64,000 nt of DNA from Chelydra serpentina (GCA_037349315.1 JBAIAC010000008.1:38042001-38106000); one strand, 5' to 3'; counted from the stretch's first letter, positions 9,209 through 22,503 are shown. The notes: a model not told the origin generated them from the sequence alone. Program-made: numbers and translations.

Positions 9209-10344
9209 ATGATTGACAGAGATTAAGAAGAAATGTATCCCATATATGTCCACTAGAGGATTTCTTGGGCCTTCCCTTATGCATCTGGGACTCGCCACAT
9301 GCACTGCTTAGCAAAGCTTCTCTTTTAATTAATGCATCTGCTATTTTCAAAATATTTCTATGCTCCTGCTAATATTTACAACAAAACCCATTACTGGAAA
9401 CTGAACAAAGGAAAAATCAGCTTCCCTACTAAGCTTCTACTCTTGCAATTTCCTCAGGGAAACCTTTCAGTACATATGCAAATGGCTCCTTCCAATTAAC
9501 CCATTATCTGTACTTACTCTCTCTGCTTTAGGGGTAATCTCTTGCTTGGCTGACTCTGGCACAGCTAAGCCCTTTAGCAAGCTCTTCTCCACTGCTATTT
9601 CTGAGCCTCAATTTTAACCCTTCTGTATCTATAGCCAGCAGGATGTGATGACTCTGTCTTTTAATATTTTTGCGACACCTCGGTGGTACTCCTCTTAAAC
9701 TGTAGATCCTTCAGCAGAGCAGAATCAGATTACCACAAGTACGGTGGCTTCAATAAGATGCACTAATATTTCTGCATTATCAACCAATAACAGCATCACT
9801 AAATCATGTCACCCTGTGACCACTAGTACCTAGTAGGCATATGCTGATTCCATTCTTTCTGTAGTAAGATAAGGATTTTGTCAGATACTAAAATTCAAGT
9901 CAAGGATTGAGACAATATGTAGACAGAAAAATTTCTCTCCCCCTAAAAATTTCAGTGGATAGTAATGAAATATATTTACATCAATTTAAGTAGTAATTAG
10001 GCATCCAACCCTGCAAGCCTTCTGCAAGAGCTCCCACTGAATTCCAATTGAATTCATTGGCAGCGCTATGCATGGCAGCTTTTACAAAATTGTGCCCTGG
10101 ATGCAGATACAGCGAATATACATACAAACTTCACATAATGGAGTCGATGGGAGAGATCTGCAGCTGGCATAAATTGGCAGAACTGCAGTGAAGTTGGTGG
10201 AGTTCTGCTGATCCACATCACCAGAGGATCTGGCCCTGCTTGCTCTGAAGACTGTATGAGTAGGGAGACTTCATGAATAAATACTCTAGTACCTAAGGAC
10301 TTTATGTACAGTAAGACTTTAGCCACATTTAGCTATCATTTAAG
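9209..10344. other. Unassigned sequence
   Basis: No gene support. A decayed dispersed motif (ctcccactgaattccaattg) lies at about 10030-10050. Confidence 0.4.
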
Positions 10345-10975
10345 TGGCAAGGCACGTAGAGCGGTGTAACTCCCTGGCTGGAACGCTCCTCGTACTCCAC
10401 CTCCTCGAGAGGATTAACAGCTGTTGCGTCTTGGCTGAGACGCTCCAGGGCCAGTGTAAACAGGGAATAACGTTATTACTCAGTGATTTACCTCCGGAAG
10501 CTGTCCCATAATTCCATTAAGCTTAATCCTCTCTTTTCTTTGTTGTGAAATCGGCCAAGGAATGCGGAAGTGTGGTTTCAAAGCTCCGTTTCAAACAGCA
10601 GCTGCTTATCTGCATCAGTAAATGTTTGCTGTGAGTGAGTGAGTGAGGGGCAGGGGTTGGGGGACTGATAGCGAGCTGAAACACAGTCAGCACTCCAAAA
10701 ACCTACTCTCTCTCTCTCTCCCCCATGCTCCCTGTCACACTCCACCCCACCCTCCTCATTTGAAAAGCACGTTGCAGCCACTTGAACGCTGGGATAGCTG
10801 CCCATAATTCACTACTCCCAATGCTGCTGCAGTGCTGAAAATGTGGCCACACCAGTGTGCTTGCAGCTCTCAGTATGGACAGACTGGAGCGCTTTCGCTA
10901 GTGCGCTCTCCGAAGGCTGGTTTAACTCAAACCGCACTACAGCTACAAGAGTAGCCATAGCCTCAGTCAGGCATT
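10345..10975. repeat. GC-richer repeat-like block
   Basis: Left part (agagcggtgtaactccctgg, gagacgctccaggg) and right part (gactggagcgctttcgctag, caaaccgcactacagctaca) have partly complementary vocabulary (gagcggtg / cgcactac, gctccag / ctggagc), as in long non-autonomous DNA transposons. Contains (GAGT)n near 10632-10650 and (CT)n near 10706-10722. Boundaries and TSD are not resolved. Confidence 0.35.
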
Positions 10976-11099
10976 CATCACAGCCCTAGCACTCACACGT
11001 TTGGTGCTCTATATCCTGGGAATCAATTTTCTGAAAACCCAGCCTCTGAAAATCAGGGACGTTAAAGGTGTCTCAAGCTGGGCACCTAAAATTGTTATA

Positions 11100-11475
11100 T
11101 AGGCTTATTACCCATAACAGTCATTCCTTGCGAGCTTTGTTTCTCCTAACTTTAAGAGTACCCTTAACAGCTCCAGTGATGTCATGGACAAGAAATACCA
11201 AGTATGTCCATATGTGCTCATAGAGGGAAGAATTTGGCAGCAGAGAGGAGGCTGCAGGGAAGTAGTCTGCTGTCACTCCCTCTCTATTGCCAATTTCCTG
11301 TCTTTATAAACCCAACCCAGCTCATGCCTCCTCAGCTGGGCTCCCTCATTATTCAGTCAGAGGATTACTCAGGCCACCTGATTCTCCTCAGCTGTGGCCT
11401 ATCTGGATAACTGGCCCCCTTCTTAGCCTACATTAACCCCTTCAGGGCAAAGGTGGGGGTGAACATGTCATCACA
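11100..11475 (-). mobile_element. LTR head, truncated, copy 1 of tandem pair
   Basis: Read on -, it begins TGTGATGAC at 11475 and holds a TATA box (rc of ctttataaac, about 11301-11310). The segment 11230-11475 is repeated at 12040-12308. It is preceded on - by purine-rich gatggggaaggta (11476-11490), a plausible polypurine tract. The distal limit near 11100 is uncertain. Confidence 0.5.
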
Positions 11476-12308
11476 TACCTTCCCCATCAAGACTACAATC
11501 CCCAATGCCTTGGAGTTGCTGGAGCTAGGGAACCCTCGACTCCACATTTCAGCTCAGGGACCCTCTAATCAACAGACAAAGGCTGGTCTATTCTGGACCT
11601 TACTGCCTTTTCCCTGAACTTTTCCTAACTGTCTTGCTGCCCCATCCCCTCTGGGTTTGCCAGCTACAAATGTCCCTTTCCCTAGGAAATAACTATAGGC
11701 TACCTTGGCTCCATAGATCACAAACACACATCCCTTCTCCCAGGGAGTACCAGGGAGAGGATGTTGGCTGAGGGGGTCTGTTGAGACTATGGGGCCTACT
11801 TCCGTTCCTCTCTCTGTTTGCGTATCCAGGCAGAGTTCCTCTGGGCCACATCTACTGGCTCCCTTGACAGCTTTGAGGAGCAGTAGGCGCTGTCCTGGGT
11901 TCTCTGCTCGGTGTCCCCTTCAGGCTCCCTACTTTTGACTCTTTGACCCTCAGACCTGTCCTTGTTTTTTCTTCTCTAGTCCCACATATTTATTTGAGGC
12001 CTGGGTTCTGTGACTCCTCCCCGTAGGCTGGGGGAGGGGCGTTGAGCCATGGGCAGGCTTTCGCCTGTCCACCTCCCAAAACCCAACAGGCCCAGGGAGT
12101 GACTGCAGCCTATTTCCCTGCAGCCTCCTTGTTACTGCTAATTTCCTGTCTTTATAAACCCAGCCTAGCTCATTCCTTCCTCATTATTGAGTCAGGGGAT
12201 GACTTAAGACACCTGATCCCCTCAGCTGTGACCTGTCTGGTTAGTTGGCCCTCTTCTTGGCCTATGTTAACCTTGTCAGGCAATTGAAAGAGTAAATATC
12301 CCATCACA
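11476..12308 (-). mobile_element. LTR, copy 2 of tandem pair
   Basis: Read on -, it begins TGTGATGGG at 12308 with the TATA-containing block (rc of ctttataaac, about 12149-12158) matching copy 1; 11500-12040 would then be its downstream part. Again preceded on - by a purine-rich stretch (gttgatgaagggcc, 12309-12325). Two LTR heads about 830 bp apart in the same orientation suggest a tandem duplication or a recombined element with most internal sequence lost. No gag/pol motif seen. Confidence 0.48.
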
Positions 12309-12325
12309 GGCCCTTCATCAACTTT

Positions 12326-14575
12326 CAGGGAGTATGATACAAACAGTCATTCCATTCACTCTTCCACAGTCTCAAACAGAACAGCGGCAAGCTGATTGTG
12401 GGATCATTTTCCGTGCTGTCTGAGCTATTATGTAGCATAAAGAGCACTGGAGAAATAGACTAGCAAAGACTGTATTTGCCCTCTCCCTATAGAAGGTTGA
12501 AGGAAAGGTGCTTTCCTCCCACACAGTTGCTAGGTGTTAGAGAGGGAATGATGATGTTGTGATGATAGTATTATGCAATCATGTTGTGTCATTTGCGATG
12601 ATCCTAAGTAGTTTAACACAATATCATCTGATACTCTTATGCGATATCATGATGAAATCATTGCAATGTGCCCTTAGGATGTGTCTCTCTCTTCTGGCAT
12701 TCTGCAAGTATATTTTATGACCAAATGTTTCTCTAGCTTCTAAAGGTGGATAGTTTGGTGAGCAAATAAAGTGGGTAATATTATATGATTTTCCAACTAG
12801 TCACTAGGAGTTAGTTATTAAGAGTCTGATTCTGCAAGTTCATAAATGGAACCCATAGGATGTTTGCAGGAATGTTATATGGATAGTTGATCTATTTTGT
12901 CTTATTAGTCATTATAAACCCAACCTGCATTTTTTCAGCTTTGAAAAGACATGACATTTCATTATTTTTCTGATACAATTCTTTAAAACTGCGTATTTTA
13001 TTTTCCTAATTCTTGGTAATATCTACATAAAGGGCATCTAAAAATAGGTGTTCTGAAGTGAAATAGCAGCTATTTGCTTGATTGGTTAAGCAATGTTCCA
13101 GGAGGAAAGTATTGGAAATATCACTTTAAAAGTAAAAAAGAAAGCTAAATGTATTGCTAACTTTATGCAAAGTCATGTACTGTTTTCTGGTTGTATAACT
13201 TTTTATGCATATTATAAGGGAACCATAAAAATTCATTCATTTCCTCCTTAAAGATGATAGAATTTGGAATTTGCTATAATTTCTTTCATCTTTTTTATAT
13301 AATTTGTTGTAGCAGCTGTCAGATTGTAGCAATTGTGAAAGAAAACAATGGGAAAAGGTGGAAGTAGAGATCCTATATGATACATTTATTCTGCATGTGG
13401 ACTGTAACGCTCCTAACATTTTCCAAATGGGAGTGAGATATAAAGATCTGAGAAATGACAATTCCCCAGTTAATTTCAACACATAAAGCAAATGTTTACA
13501 TTCAAATCTTTTTCATGTTATTTTTTTCTATAAAGAACTCCTGAAACATGTTGCCCAGCTCAATTCAGCATCAGGTTAAGAAAGTCCATTTTTAGCTTCT
13601 TTTTTTTTCTTCTTTTTTTAATGATGCACTAACTCAGCTGCCATTTTTCTTTCCATCAGAGCAGATTTTAGCTACCTAAAGAGGTTTATTTTTCTTTAGT
13701 AATCAGCATTGCAGTAGGTGAAATTCACCCCTATGCAGAGGGCCAGCACACAGCCTATACACCACTTAAGCTCTGAAAATAGGATTTAGGACTTGATGCC
13801 ACACCCAGCAAAGTAAATCTGTTGTCATTAATGGCTTCAGATCAGGCCCCAGAGGAAATTTAAGTGGTGAATGCTTCTTGTGGTAGACCTCTCCTTGCAC
13901 AAAAGTCATTTTCACTCTGTATTATCCCACTATATATCGTGCCCTATTATGTCTTAAGATTCTACTATATTCTTTTCCACTGAAGTTTCTGCTAGACACT
14001 AGTTCTATGGCATTGAATTTTTGATATCTATATTTTAAAATATCTAACTGAAGAACAAAACCATGCATACACAATATATTAAATAGATATATTGACATTT
14101 TGACTTGCCTTCACAAATTGCTGTTGATGAAAAAAGCATATACAGGCTACTGTATCCTAATCAGACAGCTACATTACCCTGCTCTGTGCTTCAGTGAATC
14201 ACGTTGTACATGGTGTTCTTGTTTTGCTGCAAAATTGACAACTCACAACTCCCCCACTTTGTTAGTGGTAATATAATTACATAGAAGAGCTAAAAAATCA
14301 AGGTGACTTCCACTCTGAATGCAAAATATGTAATTTTAAACTCCTCGACCATTATGCTTTGTATCATTATGTTCAGCAGAACTCCTGGAACACAATAGGT
14401 TGTGTTCATGAAAGTTAATGGACTCAATGTTTTCACTAGATCCATTGTTTTAAATCTTCTTGACAAAATCCAATTTGTCAAAAGTTTGGGAGAAGGAGAA
14501 GGTTAGGGATTTAAAATAATTTTCAAATTTCAAACTGTTTGCCCGGATGTTTTCAAAATCAAAAGAAAGCTGTTC
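12326..14575. other. Unassigned A/T-rich sequence
   Basis: No coding support. At about 12545-12665 there are repeated, partly self-complementary words (atgatgttgtgatgat, caatatcatctgata, gcgatatcatgatgaaatca) suggesting a decayed palindromic repeat. A T-rich run lies near 13600-13620. Confidence 0.4.
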
Positions 14576-14583
14576 ATAAATAT

Positions 14584-15134
14584 TAGAGCTGGTTGAAAAA
14601 CATTCCATGGAACAGTTTCCCATTGAAAAATTCAGTTTTGTCAAAAATCAAAGCATTTTGCTGAACATGTCCATTTTGATTAAATTTTTTATGGGAAAAA
14701 GTCTAACCAAAACACTTTGACTTTCTCATTTTGATAATATCAAAACATTTTGTTTCAATACAGTAAAAATGTTATATATGTGTATATATATAATTTAATA
14801 TTGCATATAACATACATTATATTCATATTTATATAACTTTAATATTATTTTGTATTTATATATTTAATATTATATTATAGTTTAACATGGAATAATAGTC
14901 AAAAACAAAACAATTTACTACATCAAAACAAAACATATTGACATTACTGAAATAAAATGATTCAACATAATCTAAGTAAAACATTTTGATAGTCCCAAAT
15001 GAATTATTTTCATTTAACAAAAATTTGGGGGGGAGGGAAGGGGGTCTGATTCAAAGTTATTTTTCCCCGAAATGTCAGAATTGACATGTCAGAATTTCCT
15101 ATGAAACAGAAATTCTGGTGTCTGACAAACTCTA
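14584..15134. mobile_element. hAT non-autonomous element, AT-rich
   Basis: Exact 8-bp TSD ataaatat (14576-14583 and 15135-15142). Termini tagagctggttgaa and (rc of ctgacaaactcta) tagagtttgtcag form an imperfect inverted pair. The interior is made of repeated short words (caaaacattttg, ttttcatttaac, aaaatttgggg) and an AT-rich microsatellite-like centre at about 14770-14880. No transposase. Confidence 0.7.
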
Positions 15135-15496
15135 ATAAATATCATTGTGCATTAAATTTTATTATCTTTGGATAAATACTATTTGATTTCTGAACACCAC
15201 AAACATTTTTTTCCTCTAGAATTTTAATAACCCTAAATGTGATAATGAATTTTTATGTTTTCAAAGTGTGGTGATGAAAAATATCACCTATCATGAATAA
15301 ACCAAAGCCCATTATTTAAAAATTATCCTTCTCCCACAACTGAGTTAGAGTTACTGCCTACACTTCCCCCAGGCAAACCCTTCAAGTGTACCTCATTTTG
15401 AAGGATATCCCTCATTTTAGTCCCAAAGCTCACTATGTTCCACCCAAGTATAGTGTCCCCTCACTTTCAAAGATTTACTTCCAAGATAAAGACTCA

Positions 15497-15776
15497 GGCC
15501 AGGTGTACACATACAGTGCTTCAGGGCACAGTTGTGCTGCTGTAACACATCTGGTAAACATGCTCTAGGACAGGAGAGATTTCTCTCCTGTCAGCATAAT
15601 GAAACCACCTCCGCAAATGGCAGAAGCTATGTCATCAGGAGAAGCTCTCCCACCAATATAGCGCTGTGCACACGAGTGCTTATGTCAGTGTAACATATGT
15701 TGCTCAAGGAGGTGGTTTATTCACACCCCTGAGTGACATAAATTATGCCAGCATAAACTGTAGTGTAGACATAGTC
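15497..15776. mobile_element. MITE, Harbinger-like termini
   Basis: Left end gccaggtgtacacatacagt, right end actgtagtgtagacatagt: imperfect inverted termini. ctcag lies immediately outside both ends (about 15493-15497 and 15776-15780). The internal motif gagagatttctctcctgtca is partly self-complementary. Non-coding. Confidence 0.5.
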
Positions 15777-15780
15777 TCAG

Positions 15781-17460
15781 ACAGCCACAATCTGCCTCCC
15801 ATTTTCCCCCAGCTCTGGGAGGAGGTACTTACACCTAACAGTGTCCCCTGCTGTCTGGTGCTGCCTGGTGCAGTCGGCAGATCAGCGCCCAAGGCTCCGC
15901 CCACTTCCCACCCCTATCCACCTGATGCAATGGGAAGTAATGACTCTGAGAGGCTTTCCCTTCCCCAGCAATGCTATCTGTCTTGCATGGAAATATTAGA
16001 CAGGCCACAAGCTGGCCCTTTGGCTCTTTGTCACACATTGCGTTGCACATCTGGGCATTGGCAAGTTGAGAGATACACCTCTAGGCCTTGGGGAGGATAG
16101 TTTTAATAATCTAAGGTCAGTGCTAAGTTTCCTTTTTGTTATGAGGTTTGTTATATTTGTTTTGGGAGTGGGAGAATGAGTGAGGTCGGGAGATGTGTTT
16201 GGATAGAAATTTATTATTCTTATATGACACAGTTTGCTTGGAGGCATAATATGAATTCTGTATCCATTTCTTTATTCCTGGCTTTTTCTTTCAAGTATCA
16301 TACTGTGTATAAATGACAATACTACTTTATTTTTAAAATTGCTTGAGGCCCTGAACCACAAGTGCATTTAATTTATATTAAAAGCAGTTACTCAAACGAA
16401 AAAAATAAGCATTTTTAAAAATACTCGAATCTCGTCTTTACAAAGAAATCCTGATCCCCTCGATGCTTTAGCAAATGTATGATTCATGGATTGGAATCTT
16501 TCCATTTTCAAAATAGTTTCCTTGACAAATGGAATTTCTCAGCAAACCACGGAGGTCTGTGTATTTCCCTACATGTTCCTTTTCAATGATATCAAGATTT
16601 TGAGGGCGTTTATCCACTGATCACAAACTACCTTCTAATATATAATCCAAGTGTACTTTTTTCAGAACAGTGATATTTCCATAATGTTCATGTAGTTATA
16701 GACCTATACAAATGATTACTCCTTCACGTACCATCACTTAATTTGACATTTAACAGTCATCATCATGTAAGGACCTTGGCAAAGAGCTAGGAACCAGATT
16801 ATGTACTAGAGCTGGGTGAACACTGCAGAAATACCTACCTGTGAATATTCTCATATAAAAAAATGTTGTGTGTTTTACCCATATTTGTATCTCTGTTTTG
16901 TTTGCTTTCTAGAAACAGTTTAGCAAATATCATCATTAGCAGGAAGATTCATGAAAATAGCAAAAATTAAGCTAATATTAGTGGAAGGAAAAATATGAAC
17001 TTTTAATGCAAGTATTCACATCAGAAACCTGATGAGGAATAAGTGTTACAATTCTCAAATCAGGGAACAGAAACATCACAAAGTGATCTCTGTCTCCACT
17101 CTAAAGTAACCAATGTAGCTTGAATTCTGGATCTCCAATTAAATGGAACCCAGGCAGTAGGGGAATTTCCTTGTCCTGGTGCTGTAGCTGGGAGAACTGA
17201 ATGAAGAAGAAGAGAGACTACCATCTAGCCCCTAAAAAAGAGTGACCAGCCATTTGCCCTTTGAAAAAGCATAGAGAAAGAAGTACATCTTTGGCCACCA
17301 TCTGTAGTCAATGAAAAGGGTAGAAGGACTCCAGTTATCATCCCCCTAAAAGTCCTATCACCGAAAGTAGTAACGGGAAGGAGGGGAATAATGTCTTTTA
17401 CTTTTCCACGTCTTCCTCTAAGAAGGTAGAACAGTGGAGGTGGAGACCTTAAATGAACAC
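15781..17460. other. Unassigned sequence
   Basis: The C-rich portion 15785-16090 has open frames on both strands without recognisable protein signature. The rest is A/T-rich without features. Confidence 0.4.
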
Positions 17461-18657
17461 TTGAGAACTTAAAAATATGTTTGGTTCAAGATCATTTCAA
17501 AAAATTGTTGACAGTTTGCAGCCACCACATCCACATCTATCATCTTCAGTAACATGCACAAACCCCAGTCTTGCCCCCAGGCCAATCATGAGGTTTCTAG
17601 GGATACACAATTCAGCTTCAACTGAAAATATTTGCTACTCATTTTCTGAGCTATTATCTATGAAAATATAAAATATCAAGGATGCCCTGTGCCTCCACAC
17701 TGGCTCCTGCTGCTCCAATCCTCATCCTGCTTCCTGAAAGTATGGTTCCTGCAGAAGTCATGATACTAAGAACTAACTCCAGTGGTTTGTGTGTCTGGAA
17801 GACCAATGGGGTGAAGGGATCTATAATTAAGGGGGATAGGGTCAGAATTAATTTATTCCCTAATGTCCCATGTGCTTCCAGGAGTACCAAATCATGGAGA
17901 ATGTCCTGTTCCTTCCCAAACTGTTCATCTCAGATCCTGAGGAGGCCCCAAGTTGATGCTTCTTTGGTAGGGCTGGGGAAGTGGAGAAGATTACCAGGGA
18001 AGTGACACTACACGATCCTTCGTCCTAGATGCACAGAGTTGACATCCCTGCAATGACGAAAGATTTGATAGGCCCAATGTTTTCCTCTTGCAACTGTAGA
18101 ATATTAATTCCTACTGTAAGCAGAGTCAGGATGAGCCCTACCCTGACATCTGGTGGTGAGTTGTGGAAAGGGATGTCAGGGGCTAATCTTATTTGCATGG
18201 ACACACCCACACTGCAAAGCATGATGGATCGCTTGCTCAAATGGTCACTTTGGCTGCTGTGGGATCCCCAGTTTCTCTGTTATTGGGGCAGGAAGAATAA
18301 AGTGGTGTTACCCTGATTATGTGAATCAAGGATAGTGACCTTTTGTTATGATGGAGGGACTCGCCATCAACGAAGCAGCACTCGCTAGGCGAGGGACATG
18401 GGTTCTAAAACCCACTGAATTGAGAGAGGTTGGGGACAGATATTTGTACCTGGTGGAATGGGTGTCTTCTAAGGGCCCTAAGTGTCAGTTGCACCTCTCT
18501 CTCTCTCCACTGTGGAATATCAGAGCTAATTTTGAATTCCTTAGGAGTTCAATCACAAGCTGCTGAGTTGGAATCACTCGGGAATAATGGTGCAAATTTA
18601 GCATGAAGGCTCCCCTTACTACAAGCTGAAATCACTAAAGAGCTGAAATCACTGAGC
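17461..18657. other. Unassigned; possible internal part of an LTR element
   Basis: Directly upstream of the LTR at 18658. Several overlapping short open frames on both strands (for example 17682-18005 +, 17654-17890 -, 18029-18316 +) but no gag, protease, RT or integrase motif could be recognised. It might be decayed internal retroelement sequence or unrelated. Confidence 0.25.
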
Positions 18658-19320
18658 ACTGTGTTAAGTAGTGGGGGAGCCGGAAGATATATTGCTGAGC
18701 AGCTGGAAGGACGGCTGACGGTGCGGAGCTGCTGATGGAGCGGAGCAGGTGGCGGGACAGCCGGAGCGGGATGGCTGATGGCGCGGAGCTGCTGGCGAGC
18801 AGAGCAAAGCCCCACAAGGGACAGGGCAATCAGCTTCGAGCCACGTAAGGTGCCCCTTACCTCTCCCCTCCCCATTTCTACCCAGACTGGATGGGGTGTG
18901 TGTAGCACTCTGCAGATGAACTTTTGAACTCTGGGTCTGGACTTTTGGGTTGTTGGACTTTTGGGACTTTGGGTGATTTTTGGGGTTGCTGGACTCAAGA
19001 ACCAAAGGGAAAGGACATGGCCAATTTGCTGGGGTGGGTCGTTGCTCACAGTTTGGTTTACAAATCCTAGATGTGGTGTTTCCCCAACAAAATGCCGCAT
19101 TGTTTCTCTCTGTCATTAAAAGGTTTTTGCTACACTCAGACTCTGTGCTTGCGAGAGGGGAAGTACTGCCTCTTAGAGGCGCCCAGGGGGGTGATATATA
19201 TTTGTCCCAGGTCACTGGGTAGGGGCTCGAGCCAGTTTTGCATTGTGTCATTGGAATGGAACCCCTAAATACTGAACCCGGCCCTTGTTGCTGCCAACTC
19301 TGACTGGCAGAAGGGTTACA
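18658..19320 (+). mobile_element. LTR (Gypsy or ERV type), plus orientation
   Basis: Starts about tgtgttaagtagtggg and ends gaagggttaca, in TG...CA style. It holds a poly(A) signal ATTAAA at 19115-19120 followed by the cacactcagactctgtgctt region, and a GC-rich U3-like part with repeated gcggagctgctg words at 18714-18800. A near-repeat of gacttttgggttgttggac occurs at 18940-18995. The left boundary is approximate and no TSD was found, so it may be one end of a larger element. Confidence 0.55.
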
Positions 19321-20771
19321 CTACTTTAAGAAAAAAAAGAGAATAGTTCAGAATTCCTCCTTACAATGGTGTCTCTTTGCAGTATTAATATCAGTATATT
19401 CTACATGTATTTGAAAGGTGTGAACACCGAGGGGGGGAAATGAATAATTAATAGTGTATAAATAAGAGTAATCAAATTAAGTTAAGATGGGGAAAATTTG
19501 AGCTGAAAGTCAGGGAACCTTCTTGAGAGGGACATCAGTTATATAGTATGCCATTACTTTAAATGCCACTTTAAATCTTAGGAAAATTGTGGTCGCTATA
19601 ACCCCAGGGGAACGTAACATTAAACTGCACCAAAATATTAGAATACTTCTATCCTTTGTTCATCCCCTATGCATCTTTTAGGGGTTAACCTTTAGTTTTC
19701 CATATTTTTCATGTTAAAGATGGTCACTTTTCTCATGGAGATAGCTATCCATTAGGAACTGCACTGAGACTCCCAACCATTTCATGTAGGTCTAGCTTTG
19801 TTGAAGGCTTACTATCTCTTTGAGTAAGAGGCAGGCTTCTGATGAACTTCTACTCAGTGATCTGTGCCACACTTCAAGCTTTTTGTCAACTTTAGGCAGG
19901 CCACACAATTAAACATGAGCTTGGCTGATTGACAAGACATCTGGCATCCCAGAAATGGCAGTAGTTTCCATTTGATGTAAGGGGGACACAGCTAAACCAT
20001 TGTGCATTTCTAAACAGGCCATATGGAGTCCCTGTTTTTAAACAGGGTGCCAAGCATTTGTGTGTGTGGATCCAGCATTGGGTCACTTCTATTCCCACCT
20101 CTCTCCTGTGTTTATTGTACATCACCCGTTATGTTTGTGTTTATGTGCGTCTTTCCCTTTTCTGGGAACAGGAATTTTAAATTTTGATGAGGCTATTGAA
20201 TCTTTGTTATAAATATAACATGGATAGAGTTTTCTGATGAATTATAGTACTAAGTGCTCAGGTGAGAGCCAGAGCCCAGCAAGGAAGTTTTAAAAAAAGT
20301 TTAAATATCAACAATGAGGACACAGAGCTGTATCCATCTGTCAGTTTTATCTAGATAGGACTAGAGGTGATGTGACTGTGCACACAATACTGTTATAACC
20401 TGAAGCAATACATGTTCCCAGTAGAACTCCCACACACATCTTGTAGTTTGATCCCATACTAGTCACGCTTCATGAGCATACATATAGCTTTATAATAATC
20501 CTTCCCTGCAGCAACATTTGAATCATCAACAGAAATGTCTTGGCTAAGAATACAATATATACTTACTGATATTTTTATATAGCAGATCAAGAAGAAACGT
20601 ATGTATATTTCATATAGGAATGGTCTAAAAAGAGGATCAAACTCTTGAAAGTCCTAAGGGAGTACCTTAGCACTGACACTACAGTGCTGGATTCACTGAT
20701 GGGTTGGAGACTTTCCCCTGCCAGTAACACAAAGGAAAGTGTAAGAAGCAAGACTGGTGACTTTCTGTCTT
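19321..20771. other. Unassigned A/T-rich sequence
   Basis: No gene, repeat boundary or RNA gene recognised. Confidence 0.4.
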
Positions 20772-20779
20772 ATTAGGAT

Positions 20780-21081
20780 CAGGGCCGGTGCAAGGAAGTT
20801 TTGCGCCCTAGGCAAAACTTCCTTGCACCAGCCCTGCAGCCCCTCCCCGCTAACACCGCCCCCCTCCACCGCAGCCAGTCCCCCTCCCGCCTCATGGCAG
20901 CTCCCCACCCACCCCCGCGGGCTGGCAGCTCAGCCCCCTGCCCGCGGCACCCCTCCCCTCCCGGCTCCCAGCTCAGCTGTGGAGCTGGGAGGGTGGGAGG
21001 CAGCCGCGGCCAGCTGCCCCACCCCGGCTCCCGGTGCCCTAGGCGATCGCCTAGGGTCGCCTAGTGGGCACGCCGGCCCTG
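20780..21081. mobile_element. hAT non-autonomous element with two strong palindromes
   Basis: Exact 8-bp TSD attaggat (20772-20779 and 21082-21089); termini cagggccggtgc and (rc of right end) cagggccggcgtgc. The left end carries a perfect 18-bp stem, ggtgcaaggaagttttgc (20787-20804), with its complement at 20812-20829. The right end carries the perfect 20-bp palindrome ccctaggcgatcgcctaggg (21037-21056). The interior is very C/G-rich. No coding capacity. Length 302 bp. Confidence 0.92.
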
Positions 21082-21089
21082 ATTAGGAT

Positions 21090-22500
21090 TACTATATGCT
21101 GGGCCATACCAGTGTTTTACTTCATCAGTGATTGAGGATCCACTTACATGCCCCATATCATTTCCAATTGTTCTCACAGGGTTGGGAGCATTGGGCGAGG
21201 TGTAACTTTTTGGAAACTAATTCTGGTTTGAAAACAAATTCAAGTACATGCACTTTTTCTTCTGTCTGTAATTTAGACCCTTGTTTTATTTCAAGGGAGA
21301 TTCATCTTTAAAAACAGGTTTTAAGCATAAGGAAAGTGACTGGGGAAAAGAAGAATTCTACCTCATCTCCCAAAAGCTAAATTGGAATAATAAGGTACCC
21401 TAAAAAACGGTATGTGCTTGGTCTTTCCTGTCCCCCACCATTTCATGTTCCACTCTCCACCAGTTCTGTTTCATATTATTTCTTTATTCTCCCTGATATC
21501 TGCTCCATTTCCCCCTTCCCTCCCCAATGGATGTTTTTTGTCTCTGCTTCACAGGCTTTCCTAAGTGCTAGACAAAAGTTAGAGTTCGGGTGTAATTTTC
21601 AGACCTACCATGTGAAAGAAATTAAACAAAACAAGTTTCTCTATCCCTAAAAGTAAAGCACTGTAAACTTGTAATGGTAAAAATGTTAATGAAAAATGAG
21701 CAAGTCTATACGTATTGTGAGCAAGTTAATGTTATGAGAAACTTAAATTTGAGGCATGGAGCCACTGAGCCAGAGGGACAAAGCTGGATCCAGTAAAGGA
21801 CTGAGCCTTGTCATCAAATGGCTGAACAATATTGCTGTTTCACCCCTGCCTGGTCTCTCAATCCAGGACATTGTGCAGAGATCTCTCTGCCTGGCCAGGG
21901 GTTAAAGCAAGGGTGTACACTTTGGCTGGTGCTGCTAAAAGGATAGGGAGAGCTCCACCCCTCCTCCCTCGTGGTTGGTGAAATCAATAGTGTTACGTTA
22001 GCAGAGAATTTGGCCCAGTATCTCAAGGATTACACAACATTTGTGTGGAGAGAATATGGGAAAGTAGGAGGGGCTATTTTTTTCTTTCAATGGAAATGAC
22101 TTGAATGATGTGGGAAAGCATAGCAAGTTTATAAGTAAGCTGTGCATGTTTATAATTAGTTGACCTACACAATCACATTCAGTGGTTTTCTGTAGATATA
22201 TATCCAGTGGTACAAACGCTGATCCAAACTTATCTGGATTCATTCAGAAGTGTTTGGTATAGAAATAAGAATGAAATGAGGATGTCCAGAAAGTGGCAAA
22301 ACTATTTCATGAAATAACTAAATCCAACTTTTTCAAACAATATAATATGTTACTTCAGGTCCATTTTAAATTCTGAGTGTCTGTTTCAACTGGTTGTTAT
22401 TTTAGCAGAGTCATTTTGTCCATCATTATTAGCAATCCCTACTAATCTAAAATTAAGAAAAAGGAAATCTCATACCACTACATTGCTTTACTTTCATTCC
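21090..22500. other. Unassigned sequence
   Basis: No supported gene. 21740-22010 is more GC-rich and could be a decayed LTR or repeat, but no boundaries are visible. Confidence 0.35.
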
Positions 22501-22503
22501 TTA

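Noticed and set aside
18549..19251. 183- and 195-codon minus-strand frames
   Set aside because: They run antisense through the plus-strand LTR and overlap each other in two frames; no retroelement or host domain seen.
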